Program-made: the position numbers and the translations under genes | Notes under the pieces: generated by a model | Told to the model about the DNA's origin: nothing | Database searches by the model: none | Seen by the model: only the letters and a program-made list of their open reading frames with translations | Shown: positions 35,833 through 48,261 of the stretch, piece after piece | Layout of the letters: each line of letters starts with the position of its first letter | Position numbering within the stretch: position 1 is the stretch's first letter | Source: Lepidurus packardi | Taxonomy: Eukaryota; Arthropoda; Branchiopoda; Notostraca; Triopsidae | Direction: 5' to 3' | Length of the DNA: 64,000 nt | Assembly: GCA_023053545.1 (NCBI GenBank) | Contig: JAKZAN010000007.1 | Coordinates: 10,680,377 to 10,744,376 of the forward strand

Positions 35833-38800
35833 AAGATGTTTATTTTGCTTCTAGCAGATTTGTTTGAAGTCACAGGGAGAAAAGTCAGAGAGAATAACTG
35901 TCTTAAATTGTTCAAAGAACATGACTGTCACGGTATTTTTTCAAGTTCTCAACCTAACCGCGTAGCCTAACCTCGTAGCCTAACCTAACGTAGCCGAACC
36001 TAACCGCACCGAAGATGTTTATTTTTTGCTTCTAGCAGATTTGTTTGAAGTCACAAGGAGAAAACTCAGAGAGAATAACTTTCTTAAATTGTTCGAGGAA
36101 CATGACTGTCACGGTATATTTTCAAGTTCTAAACCTAACCGCGTAGCCAAACCTAACCGCACCGAAGCTGTGTATTTTTTGCTTCTAGCAGATTTGTTTG
36201 AAGTCACAGGGAGAAAAGTCAGAGAGAATAACTGTCTTAAATTGTTCAAAGAACATGACTGTCACGGTATTTTTTCAATTTCTCAACCTAACCGCGTAGC
36301 CTAACCTAACCGCACCGAAAATGTGTATTTTTTGCTTCTAGCAGATTTGTTTGAAGTCACAGGGAGAAAAGTCAGAGAGAATAACTGTCTTAAATTGTTC
36401 AAAGAACATGACTGTCACGGTATTTTTTCAATTTCTCAACCTAACCGCGTAGCCTAACCTAACCGCACCGAAGCTGTGTATTTTTTGCTTCTAGCAGATT
36501 TGTTTGAAGTCACAGGGAGAAAAGTCAGAGAGAATAACTGTCTTAAATTGTTCAAAGAACATGACTGTTACGGTATTTTTTCAATTTCTCAACCTAACCG
36601 CGTAGCCTAACCTAACCGCACCGAAAATGTGTATTTTTTGCTTCTAGCAGATTTGTTTGAAGTCACAGGGAGAAAAGTCAGAGAGAATAACTGTCTTAAA
36701 TTGTTCAAAGAACATGACTGTCACGGTATTTTTTCAATTTCTCAACCTAACCGCGTAGCCTAACCTCGTAGCCTAACCTAACGTAGCCGAACCTAACCGC
36801 ACCGAAGCTGTGTATTTTTTGCTTCTAGCAGATTTGTTTGAAGTCACAGGGAGAAAAGTCAGAGAGAATAACTGTCTTAAATTGTTCAAAGAACATGACT
36901 GTCACGGTATTTTTTCAATTTCTCAACCTAACCGCGTAGCCTAACCTAACCGCACCGAAAATGTGTATTTTTTGCTTCTAGCAGATTTGTTTGAAGTCAC
37001 AGGGAGAAAAGTCAGAGAGAATAACTGTCTTAAATTGTTCAAAGAACATGACTGTCACGGTATTTTTTCAATTTCTCAACCTAACCGCGTAGCCTAACCT
37101 AACCGCACCGAAAATGTGTATTTTTTGCTTCTAGCAGATTTGTTTGAAGTCACAGGGAGAAAAGTCAGAGAGAATAACTGTCATAAATTGTTCAAAGAAC
37201 ATGACTGTCACGGTATTTTTTCTATTTCTCAACCTAACCGCGTAGCCTAACCTAACCGCACCGAAAATGTGTATTTTTTGCTTCTAGCAGATTTGTTTGA
37301 AGTCACAGGGAGAAAAGTCAGAGAGAATAACTGTCTTAAATTGTTCAAAGAACATGACTGTCACGGTATTTTTTCAATTTCTCAACCTAACCGCGTAGCC
37401 TAACCTCGTAGCCTAACCTAACGTAGCCGAACCTAACCGCACCGAAGCTGTGTATTTTTTGCTTCTAGCAGATTTGTTTGAAGTCACAGGGAGAAAAGTC
37501 AGAGAGAATAACTGTCTTAAATTGTTCAAAGAACATGACTGTCACGGTATTTTTTCAATTTCTCAACCTAACCGCGTAGCCTAACCTCGTAGCCTAACCT
37601 AACGTAGCCAAAGCTAACCGCACCGAAGATGTGTATTTTTTGCTTCTAGCAGATTTGTTTGAAGTCACAGGGCGAAAAGTCAGAGAGAATAACTGTCTTA
37701 AATTGTTCAAAGAACATGACTGTCACGGTATTTTTTCAAGTTCTCAACCTAACCGCGTAGCCTAACCTCGTAGCCTAACCTAACGTAGCCGAAGCTAACC
37801 GCACCGAAGATGTGTATTTTTTGCTTCTAGCAGATTTGTTTGAAGTCACAGGGCGAAAAGTCAGAGAGAATAACTGTCTTAAATTGTTCAAAGAACATGA
37901 CTGTCACGGTATTTTTTCAAGTTCTCAACCTAACCGCGTAGCCTAACCGCGTAGCCTAACCTAACGTAGCCGAAGCTAACCGCACCGAAGATGTGTATTT
38001 TTTGCTTCTAGCAGATTTGTTTGAAGTCACAGGGCGAAAAGTGAGAGAGAATAACTGTCTTAAATTGTTCAAAGAACATGACTGTCACGGTATTTTTTCA
38101 AGTTCTCAACCTAACCGCGTAGCCTAACCTCGTAGCCTAACCTAACGTAGCCGAAGCTAACCGCACCGAAGATGTGTATTTTTTGCTTCTAGCAGATTTG
38201 TTTGAAGTCACAGGGCGAAAAGTCAGAGAGAATAACTGTCTTAAATTGTTCAAAGAACATGACTGTCACGGTATTTTTTCAATTTCTCAACCTAACCGCG
38301 TAGCCTAACCTCGTAGCCTAACCTAACGTAGCCAAAGCTAACCGCACCGAAGATGTGTATTTTTTGCTTCTAGCAGATTTGTTTGAAGTCACAGGGCGAA
38401 AAGTCAGAGAGAATAACTGTCTTAAATTGTTCAAAGAACATGACTGTCACGGTATTTTTTCAAGTTCTCAACCTAACCGCGTAGCCTAACCTCGTAGCCT
38501 AACCTAACGTAGCCGAAGCTAACCGCACCGAAGATGTGTATTTTTTGCTTCTAGCAGATTTGTTTGAAGTCACAGGGCGAAAAGTCAGAGAGAATAACTG
38601 TCTTAAATTGTTCAAAGAACATGACTGTCACGGTATTTTTTCAATTTCTCAACCTAACCGCGTAGCCTAACCTCGTAGCCTAACCTAACGTAGCCAAAGC
38701 TAACCGCACCGAAGATGTGTATTTTTTGCTTCTAGCAGATTTGTTTGAAGTCACAGGGCGAAAAGTCAGAGAGAATAACTGTCTTAAATTGTTCAAAGAA

Positions 38801-41800
38801 CATGACTGTCACGGTATTTTTTCAAGTTCTCAACCTAACCGCGTAGCCTAACCTCGTAGCCTAACCTAACGTAGCCGAAGCTAACCGCACCGAAGATGTG
38901 TATTTTTTGCTTCTAGCAGATTTGTTTGAAGTCACAGGGCGAAAAGTCAGAGAGAATAACTGTCTTAAATTGTTCAAAGAACATGACTGTCACGGTATTT
39001 TTTCAAGTTCTCAACCTAACCGCGTAGCCTAACCTCGTAGCCTAACCTAACGTAGCCGAAGCTAACCGCACCGAAGATGTGTATTTTTTGCTTCTAGCAG
39101 ATTTGTTTGAAGTCACAGGGCGAAAAGTCAGAGAGAATAACTGTCTTAAATTGTTCAAAGAACATGACTGTCACGGTATTTTTTCAATTTCTCAACCTAA
39201 CCGCGTAGCCTAACCTCGTAGCCTAACCTAACGTAGCCAAAGCTAACCGCACCGAAGATGTGTATTTTTTGCTTCTAGCAGATTTGTTTGAAGTCACAGG
39301 GCGAAAAGTCAGAGAGAATAACTGTCTTAAATTGTTCAAAGAACATGACTGTCACGGTATTTTTTCAAGTTCTCAACCTAACCGCGTAGCCTAACCTCGT
39401 AGCCTAACCTAACGTAGCCGAAGCTAACCGCACCGAAGATGTGTATTTTTTGCTTCTAGCAGATTTGTTTGAAGTCACAGGGCGAAAAGTCAGAGAGAAT
39501 AACTGTCTTAAATTGTTCAAAGAACATGACTGTCACGGTATTTTTTCAATTTCTCAACCTAACCGCGTAGCCTAACCTCGTAGCCTAACCTAACGTAGCC
39601 AAAGCTAACCGCACCGAAGATGTGTATTTTTTGCTTCTAGCAGATTTGTTTGAAGTCACAGGGCGAAAAGTCAGAGAGAATAACTGTCTTAAATTGTTCA
39701 AAGAACATGACTGTCACGGTATTTTTTCAAGTTCTCAACCTAACCGCGTAGCCTAACCGCGTAGCCTAACCTAACGTAGCCGAAGCTAACCGCACCGAAG
39801 ATGTGTATTTTTTGCTTCTAGCAGATTTGTTTGAAGTCACAGGGCGAAAAGTCAGAGAGAATAACTGTCTTAAATTGTTCAAAGAACATGACTGTCACGG
39901 TATTTTTTCAAGTTCTCAACCTAACCGCGTAGCCTAACCTCGTAGCCTAACCTAACGTAGCCGAAGCTAACCGCACCGAAGATGTGTATTTTTTGCTTCT
40001 AGCAGATTTGTTTGAAGTCACAGGGCGAAAAGTCAGAGAGAATAACTGTCTTAAATTGTTCAAAGAACATGACTGTCACGGTATTTTTTCAATTTCTCAA
40101 CCTAACCGCGTAGCCTAACCTCGTAGCCTAACCTAACGTAGCCAAAGCTAACCGCACCGAAGATGTGTATTTTTTGCTTCTAGCAGATTTGTTTGAAGTC
40201 ACAGGGCGAAAAGTCAGAGAGAATAACTGTCTTAAATTGTTCAAAGAACATGACTGTCACGGTATTTTTTCAAGTTCTCAACCTAACCGCGTAGCCTAAC
40301 CTCGTAGCCTAACCTAACGTAGCCGAAGCTAACCGCACCGAAGATGTGTATTTTTTGCTTCTAGCAGATTTGTTTGAAGTCACAGGGCGAAAAGTCAGAG
40401 AGAATAACTGTCTTAAATTGTTCAAAGAACATGACTGTCACGGTATTTTTTCAAGTTCTCAACCTAACCGCGTAGCCTAACCTCGTAGCCTAACCTAACG
40501 TAGCCGAAGCTAACCGCACCGAAGATGTGTATTTTTTGCTTCTAGCAGATTTGTTTGAAGTCACAGGGCGAAAAGTCAGAGAGAATAACTGTCTTAAATT
40601 GTTCAAAGAACATGACTGTCACGGTATTTTTTCAAGTTCTCAACCTAACCGCGTAGCCTAACCGCGTAGCCTAACCTAACGTAGCCGAAGCTAACCGCAC
40701 CGAAGATGTGTATTTTTTGCTTCTAGCAGATTTGTTTGAAGTCACAGGGCGAAAAGTGAGAGAGAATAACTGTCTTAAATTGTTCAAAGAACATGACTGT
40801 CACGGTATTTTTTCAAGTTCTCAACCTAACCGCGTAGCCTAACCTCGTAGCCTAACCTAACGTAGCCGAAGCTAACCGCACCGAAGATGTGTATTTTTTG
40901 CTTCTAGCAGATTTGTTTGAAGTCACAGGGCGAAAAGTCAGAGAGAATAACTGTCTTAAATTGTTCAAAGAACATGACTGTCACGGTATTTTTTCAATTT
41001 CTCAACCTAACCGCGTAGCCTAACCTCGTAGCCTAACCTAACGTAGCCAAAGCTAACCGCACCGAAGATGTGTATTTTTTGCTTCTAGCAGATTTGTTTG
41101 AAGTCACAGGGCGAAAAGTCAGAGAGAATAACTGTCTTAAATTGTTCAAAGAACATGACTGTCACGGTATTTTTTCAAGTTCTCAACCTAACCGCGTAGC
41201 CTAACCTCGTAGCCTAACCTAACGTAGCCGAAGCTAACCGCACCGAAGATGTGTATTTTTTGCTTCTAGCAGATTTGTTTGAAGTCACAGGGCGAAAAGT
41301 CAGAGAGAATAACTGTCTTAAATTGTTCAAAGAACATGACTGTCACGGTATTTTTTCAATTTCTCAACCTAACCGCGTAGCCTAACCTCGTAGCCTAACC
41401 TAACGTAGCCAAAGCTAACCGCACCGAAGATGTGTATTTTTTGCTTCTAGCAGATTTGTTTGAAGTCACAGGGCGAAAAGTCAGAGAGAATAACTGTCTT
41501 AAATTGTTCAAAGAACATGACTGTCACGGTATTTTTTCAAGTTCTCAACCTAACCGCGTAGCCTAACCTCGTAGCCTAACCTAACGTAGCCGAAGCTAAC
41601 CGCACCGAAGATGTGTATTTTTTGCTTCTAGCAGATTTGTTTGAAGTCACAGGGCGAAAAGTCAGAGAGAATAACTGTCTTAAATTGTTCAAAGAACATG
41701 ACTGTCACGGTATTTTTTCAAGTTCTCAACCTAACCGCGTAGCCTAACCTCGTAGCCTAACCTAACGTAGCCGAAGCTAACCGCACCGAAGATGTGTATT

Positions 41801-44800
41801 TTTTGCTTCTAGCAGATTTGTTTGAAGTCACAGGGCGAAAAGTCAGAGAGAATAACTGTCTTAAATTGTTCAAAGAACATGACTGTCACGGTATTTTTTC
41901 AATTTCTCAACCTAACCGCGTAGCCTAACCTCGTAGCCTAACCTAACGTAGCCAAAGCTAACCGCACCGAAGATGTGTATTTTTTGCTTCTAGCAGATTT
42001 GTTTGAAGTCACAGGGCGAAAAGTCAGAGAGAATAACTGTCTTAAATTGTTCAAAGAACATGACTGTCACGGTATTTTTTCAAGTTCTCAACCTAACCGC
42101 GTAGCCTAACCGCGTAGCCTAACCTAACGTAGCCGAAGCTAACCGCACCGAAGATGTGTATTTTTTGCTTCTAGCAGATTTGTTTGAAGTCACAGGGCGA
42201 AAAGTCAGAGAGAATAACTGTCTTAAATTGTTCAAAGAACATGACTGTCACGGTATTTTTTCAAGTTCTCAACCTAACCGCGTAGCCTAACCTCGTAGCC
42301 TAACCTAACGTAGCCGAAGCTAACCGCACCGAAGATGTGTATTTTTTGCTTCTAGCAGATTTGTTTGAAGTCACAGGGCGAAAAGTCAGAGAGAATAACT
42401 GTCTTAAATTGTTCAAAGAACATGACTGTCACGGTATTTTTTCAATTTCTCAACCTAACCGCGTAGCCTAACCTCGTAGCCTAACCTAACGTAGCCAAAG
42501 CTAACCGCACCGAAGATGTGTATTTTTTGCTTCTAGCAGATTTGTTTGAAGTCACAGGGCGAAAAGTCAGAGAGAATAACTGTCTTAAATTGTTCAAAGA
42601 ACATGACTGTCACGGTATTTTTTCAAGTTCTCAACCTAACCGCGTAGCCTAACCTCGTAGCCTAACCTAACGTAGCCGAAGCTAACCGCACCGAAGATGT
42701 GTATTTTTTGCTTCTAGCAGATTTGTTTGAAGTCACAGGGCGAAAAGTCAGAGAGAATAACTGTCTTAAATTGTTCAAAGAACATGACTGTCACGGTATT
42801 TTTTCAAGTTCTCAACCTAACCGCGTAGCCTAACCTCGTAGCCTAACCTAACGTAGCCGAAGCTAACCGCACCGAAGATGTGTATTTTTTGCTTCTAGCA
42901 GATTTGTTTGAAGTCACAGGGCGAAAAGTCAGAGAGAATAACTGTCTTAAATTGTTCAAAGAACATGACTGTCACGGTATTTTTTCAATTTCTCAACCTA
43001 ACCGCGTAGCCTAACCTCGTAGCCTAACCTAACGTAGCCAAAGCTAACCGCACCGAAGATGTGTATTTTTTGCTTCTAGCAGATTTGTTTGAAGTCACAG
43101 GGCGAAAAGTCAGAGTGAATAACTGTCTTAAATTGTTCAAAGAACATGACTGTCACGGTATTTTTTCAAGTTCTCAACCTAACCGCGTAGCCTAACCTCG
43201 TAGCCTAACCTAACGTAGCCGAAGCTAACCGCACCGAAGATGTGTATTTTTTGCTTCTAGCAGATTTGTTTGAAGTCACAGGGCGAAAAGTCAGAGAGAA
43301 TAACTGTCTTAAATTGTTCAAAGAACATGACTGTCACGGTATTTTTTCAAGTTCTCAACCTAACCGCGTAGCCTAACCTCGTAGCCTAACCTAACGTAGC
43401 CGAAGCTAACCGCACCGAAGATGTGTATTTTTTGCTTCTAGCAGATTTGTTTGAAGTCACAGGGCGAAAAGTCAGAGAGAATAACTGTCTTAAATTGTTC
43501 AAAGAACATGACTGTCACGGTATTTTTTCAAGTTCTCAACCTAACCGCGTAGCCTAACCTCGTAGCCTAACCTAACGTAGCCGAAGCTAACCGCACCGAA
43601 GATGTGTATTTTTTGCTTCTAGCAGATTTGTTTGAAGTCACAGGGCGAAAAGTCAGAGAGAATAACTGTCTTAAATTGTTCAAAGAACATGACTGTCACG
43701 GTATTTTTTCAATTTCTCAACCTAACCGCGTAGCCTAACCTCGTAGCCTAACCTAACGTAGCCAAAGCTAACCGCACCGAAGATGTGTATTTTTTGCTTC
43801 TAGCAGATTTGTTTGAAGTCACAGGGCGAAAAGTCAGAGAGAATAACTGTCTTAAATTGTTCAAAGAACATGACTGTCACGGTATTTTTTCAAGTTCTCA
43901 ACCTAACCGCGTAGCCTAACCGCGTAGCCTAACCTAACGTAGCCGAAGCTAACCGCACCGAAGATGTGTATTTTTTGCTTCTAGCAGATTTGTTTGAAGT
44001 CACAGGGCGAAAAGTCAGAGAGAATAACTGTCTTAAATTGTTCAAAGAACATGACTGTCACGGTATTTTTTCAAGTTCTCAACCTAACCGCGTAGCCTAA
44101 CCTCGTAGCCTAACCTAACGTAGCCGAAGCTAACCGCACCGAAGATGTGTATTTTTTGCTTCTAGCAGATTTGTTTGAAGTCACAGGGCGAAAAGTCAGA
44201 GAGAATAACTGTCTTAAATTGTTCAAAGAACATGACTGTCACGGTATTTTTTCAAGTTCTCAACCTAACCGCGTAGCCTAACCTCGTAGCCTAACCTAAC
44301 GTAGCCGAAGCTAACCGCACCGAAGATGTGTATTTTTTGCTTCTAGCAGATTTGTTTGAAGTCACAGGGCGAAAAGTCAGAGAGAATAACTGTCTTAAAT
44401 TGTTCAAAGAACATGACTGTCACGGTATTTTTTCAAGTTCTCAACCTAACCGCGTAGCCTAACCTCGTAGCCTAACCTAACGTAGCCGAAGCTAACCGCA
44501 CCGAAGATGTGTATTTTTTGCTTCTAGCAGATTTGTTTGAAGTCACAGGGCGAAAAGTCAGAGAGAATAACTGTCTTAAATTGTTCAAAGAACATGACTG
44601 TCACGGTATTTTTTCAATTTCTCAACCTAACCGCGTAGCCTAACCTCGTAGCCTAACCTAACGTAGCCAAAGCTAACCGCACCGAAGATGTGTATTTTTT
44701 GCTTCTAGCAGATTTGTTTGAAGTCACAGGGCGAAAAGTCAGAGTGAATAACTGTCTTAAATTGTTCAAAGAACATGACTGTCACGGTATTTTTTCAAGT

Positions 44801-47720
44801 TCTCAACCTAACCGCGTAGCCTAACCTCGTAGCCTAACCTAACGTAGCCGAAGCTAACCGCACCGAAGATGTGTATTTTTTGCTTCTAGCAGATTTGTTT
44901 GAAGTCACAGGGCGAAAAGTCAGAGAGAATAACTGTCTTAAATTGTTCAAAGAACATGACTGTCACGGTATTTTTTCAAGTTCTCAACCTAACCGCGTAG
45001 CCTAACCTCGTAGCCTAACCTAACGTAGCCGAAGCTAACCGCACCGAAGATGTGTATTTTTTGCTTCTAGCAGATTTGTTTGAAGTCACAGGGCGAAAAG
45101 TCAGAGAGAATAACTGTCTTAAATTGTTCAAAGAACATGACTGTCACGGTATTTTTTCAAGTTCTCAACCTAACCGCGTAGCCTAACCTCGTAGCCTAAC
45201 CTAACGTAGCCGAAGCTAACCGCACCGAAGATGTGTATTTTTTGCTTCTAGCAGATTTGTTTGAAGTCACAGGGCGAAAAGTCAGAGAGAATAACTGTCT
45301 TAAATTGTTCAAAGAACATGACTGTCACGGTATTTTTTCAAGTTCTCAACCTAACCGCGTAGCCTAACCTCGTAGCCTAACCTAACGTAGCCGAAGCTAA
45401 CCGCACCGAAGATGTGTATTTTTTGCTTCTAGCAGATTTGTTTGAAGTCACAGGGCGAAAAGTCAGAGAGAATAACTGTCTTAAATTGTTCAAAGAACAT
45501 GACTGTCACGGTATTTTTTCAAGTTCTCAACCTAACCGCGTAGCCTAACCTCGTAGCCTAACCTAACGTAGCCGAAGCTAACGGCACCGAAGATGTGTAT
45601 TTTTTGCTTCTAGCAGATTTGTTTGAAGTCACAGGGAGAAAAGTCAGAGAGAATAACTGTCTTAAATTGTTCAAAGAACATGACTGTCACGGTATTTTTT
45701 CAAGTTCTCAACCTAACCGCGTAGCCTAACCTCGTAGCCTAACCTAACGTAGCCGAAGCTAACCGCACCGAAGATGTGTATTTTTTGCTTCTAGCAGATT
45801 TGTTTGAAGTCACAGGGCGAAAAGTCAGAGAGAATAACTGTCTTAAATTGTTCAAAGAACATGACTGTCACGGTATTTTTTCAATTTCTCAACCTAACCG
45901 CGTAGCCTAACCTCGTAGCCTAACCTAACGTAGCCAAAGCTAACCGCACCGAAGATGTGTATTTTTTGCTTCTAGCAGATTTGTTTGAAGTCACAGGGCG
46001 AAAAGTCAGAGTGAATAACTGTCTTAAATTGTTCAAAGAACATGACTGTCACGGTATTTTTTCAAGTTCTCAACCTAACCGCGTAGCCTAACCTCGTAGC
46101 CTAACCTAACGTAGCCGAAGCTAACCGCACCGAAGATGTGTATTTTTTGCTTCTAGCAGATTTGTTTGAAGTCACAGGGCGAAAAGTCAGAGAGAATAAC
46201 TGTCTTAAATTGTTCAAAGAACATGACTGTCACGGTATTTTTTCAAGTTCTCAACCTAACCGCGTAGCCTAACCTCGTAGCCTAACCTAACGTAGCCGAA
46301 GCTAACCGCACCGAAGATGTGTATTTTTTGCTTCTAGCAGATTTGTTTGAAGTCACAGGGCGAAAAGTCAGAGAGAATAACTGTCTTAAATTGTTCAAAG
46401 AACATGACTGTCACGGTATTTTTTCAAGTTCTCAACCTAACCGCGTAGCCTAACCTCGTAGCCTAACCTAACGTAGCCGAAGCTAACCGCACCGAAGATG
46501 TGTATTTTTTGCTTCTAGCAGATTGTTTGAAGTCACAGGGCGAAAAGTCAGAGAGAATAACTGTCTTAAATTGTTCAAAGAACATGACTGTCACGGTATT
46601 TTTTCAAGTTCTCAACCTAACCGCGTAGCCTAACCTCGTAGCCTAACCTAACGTAGCCGAAGCTAACCGCACCGAAGATGTGTATTTTTTGCTTCTAGCA
46701 GATTTGTTTGAAGTCACAGGGCGAAAAGTCAGAGAGAATAACTGTCTTAAATTGTTCAAAGAACATGACTGTCACGGTATTTTTTCAAGTTCTCAACCTA
46801 ACCGCTTAGCCTAACCTCGTAGCCTAACCTAACGTAGCCGAAGCTAACCGCACCGAAGATGTGTATTTTTTGCTTCTAGCAGATTTGTTTGAAGTCACAG
46901 GGCGAAAAGTCAGAGAGAATAACTGTCTTAAATTGTTCAAAGAACATGACTGTCACGGTATTTTTTCAAGTTCTCAACCTAACCGCGTAGCCTAACCTCG
47001 TAGCCTAACCTAACGTAGCCGAAGCTAACGGCACCGAAGATGTGTATTTTTTGCTTCTAGCAGATTTGTTTGAAGTCACAGGGCGAAAAGTCAGAGAGAA
47101 TAACTGTCTTAAATTGTTCAAAGAACATGACTGTCACGGTATTTTTTCAAGTTCTCAACCTAACCGCGTAGCCTAACCTCGTAGCCTAACCTAACGTAGC
47201 CGAAGCTAACCGCACCGAAGATGTGTATTTTTTGCTTCTAGCAGATTTGTTTGAAGTCACAGGGCGAAAAGTCAGAGAGAATAACTGTCTTAAATTGTTC
47301 AAAGAACATGACTGTCACGGTATTTTTTCAAGTTCTCAACCTAACCGCGTAGCCTAACCTCGTAGCCTAACCTAACGTAGCCGAAGCTAACGGCACCGAA
47401 GATGTGTATTTTTTGCTTCTAGCAGATTTGTTTGAAGTCACAGGGCGAAAAGTCAGAGAGAATAACTGTCTTAAATTGTTCAAAGAACATGACTGTCACG
47501 GTATTTTTTCAAGTTCTCAACCTAACCGCGTAGCCTAACCTCGTAGCCTAACCTAACGTAGCCGAACCTAACCGCACTGAAGATGTGTATTTTTTGCTTC
47601 TAGCAGATTTGTTTGAAGTCACAGGGCGAAAAGTCAGAGAGAATAACTGTCTTAAATTGTTCAAAGAACATGACTGTCACGGTATTTTTTCAAGTTCTCA
47701 ACCTAACCGCGTAGCCTAAC
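35833..47720. repeat. Satellite array, about 67 monomers (181-bp core, 153-bp edge form)
   Basis: Continuous tandem array. By monomer starts, the left edge has 11 units of 179, 153 x4, 181, 153 x3, 181 and 181 bp. From 37626 there are 55 units of 181 bp (one is 180) and a final partial unit cut at 47720. The 153-bp form lacks a 28-bp block (CTCGTAGCC...). Each monomer carries GATGTGTATTTTTTGCTTC, TAGCAGATTTGTTTGAAGTC, a conserved middle, and a tail built from CCTAACC blocks, i.e. degenerate TTAGG telomere repeats. Core monomers are almost identical and fall into recurring variant classes. No convincing gene is inside. Confidence 0.97.
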
Positions 47721-47748
47721 CAGGGTTGATATACCGCGCTACTCACTT

Positions 47749-47770
47749 TACCGCGGTAATTACCGCGGTA
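47749..47770. repeat. 22-bp perfect palindrome in hAT subterminal region
   Basis: Two TACCGCGGTA halves around AT form a perfect inverted repeat, within a cluster of TACCGC motifs next to the left end. It may be a transposase-binding or hairpin site; function is inferred from its position only. Confidence 0.8.
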
Positions 47771-48261
47771 GAATACTTTACCGCAGTATTCTATCGCGCT
47801 AATTTTAATTTTACCGCATATACCGCATTACCGCAAGCCTTTGAAAGTACCGCGCGGTAACGGTAAAATCGAATTTTTAAGACCACGGTTGAGCCCCGGC
47901 ATCGCAACGATTTGCTGGACATGACGTCACTTTACGCTCCGTGAACCAACTCACGTCAATCGTTTGAGTCACGTGAGCTTATGGGAAGCGTGCTTTGGTT
48001 TTTTTAAGCGTCTCCATGCGGTTTGAAAGCCAAAAGCATCGCACCCAAACAACGCCTAACTGAATTTTGGTGTTTAGAAATGAATGAATCCTCTGTAAGT
48101 ATTCGAATAACATAACTACACTATATTTTAATGAAAAGAAACCATAGTTAATATTAGTAAGGACCACCATGCATTTCTCAACGTATTTTCACATTAGGAG
48201 ACATATCAAAAGTTGAAAACAGGGAACAGTTTCGTCATGACTCACAGTTTTTCATTTGTAG

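Noticed and set aside
35833-47720. CRISPR-like array
   Set aside because: Whole 181-bp units repeat without unique spacers, in a eukaryotic genome; this is satellite DNA.
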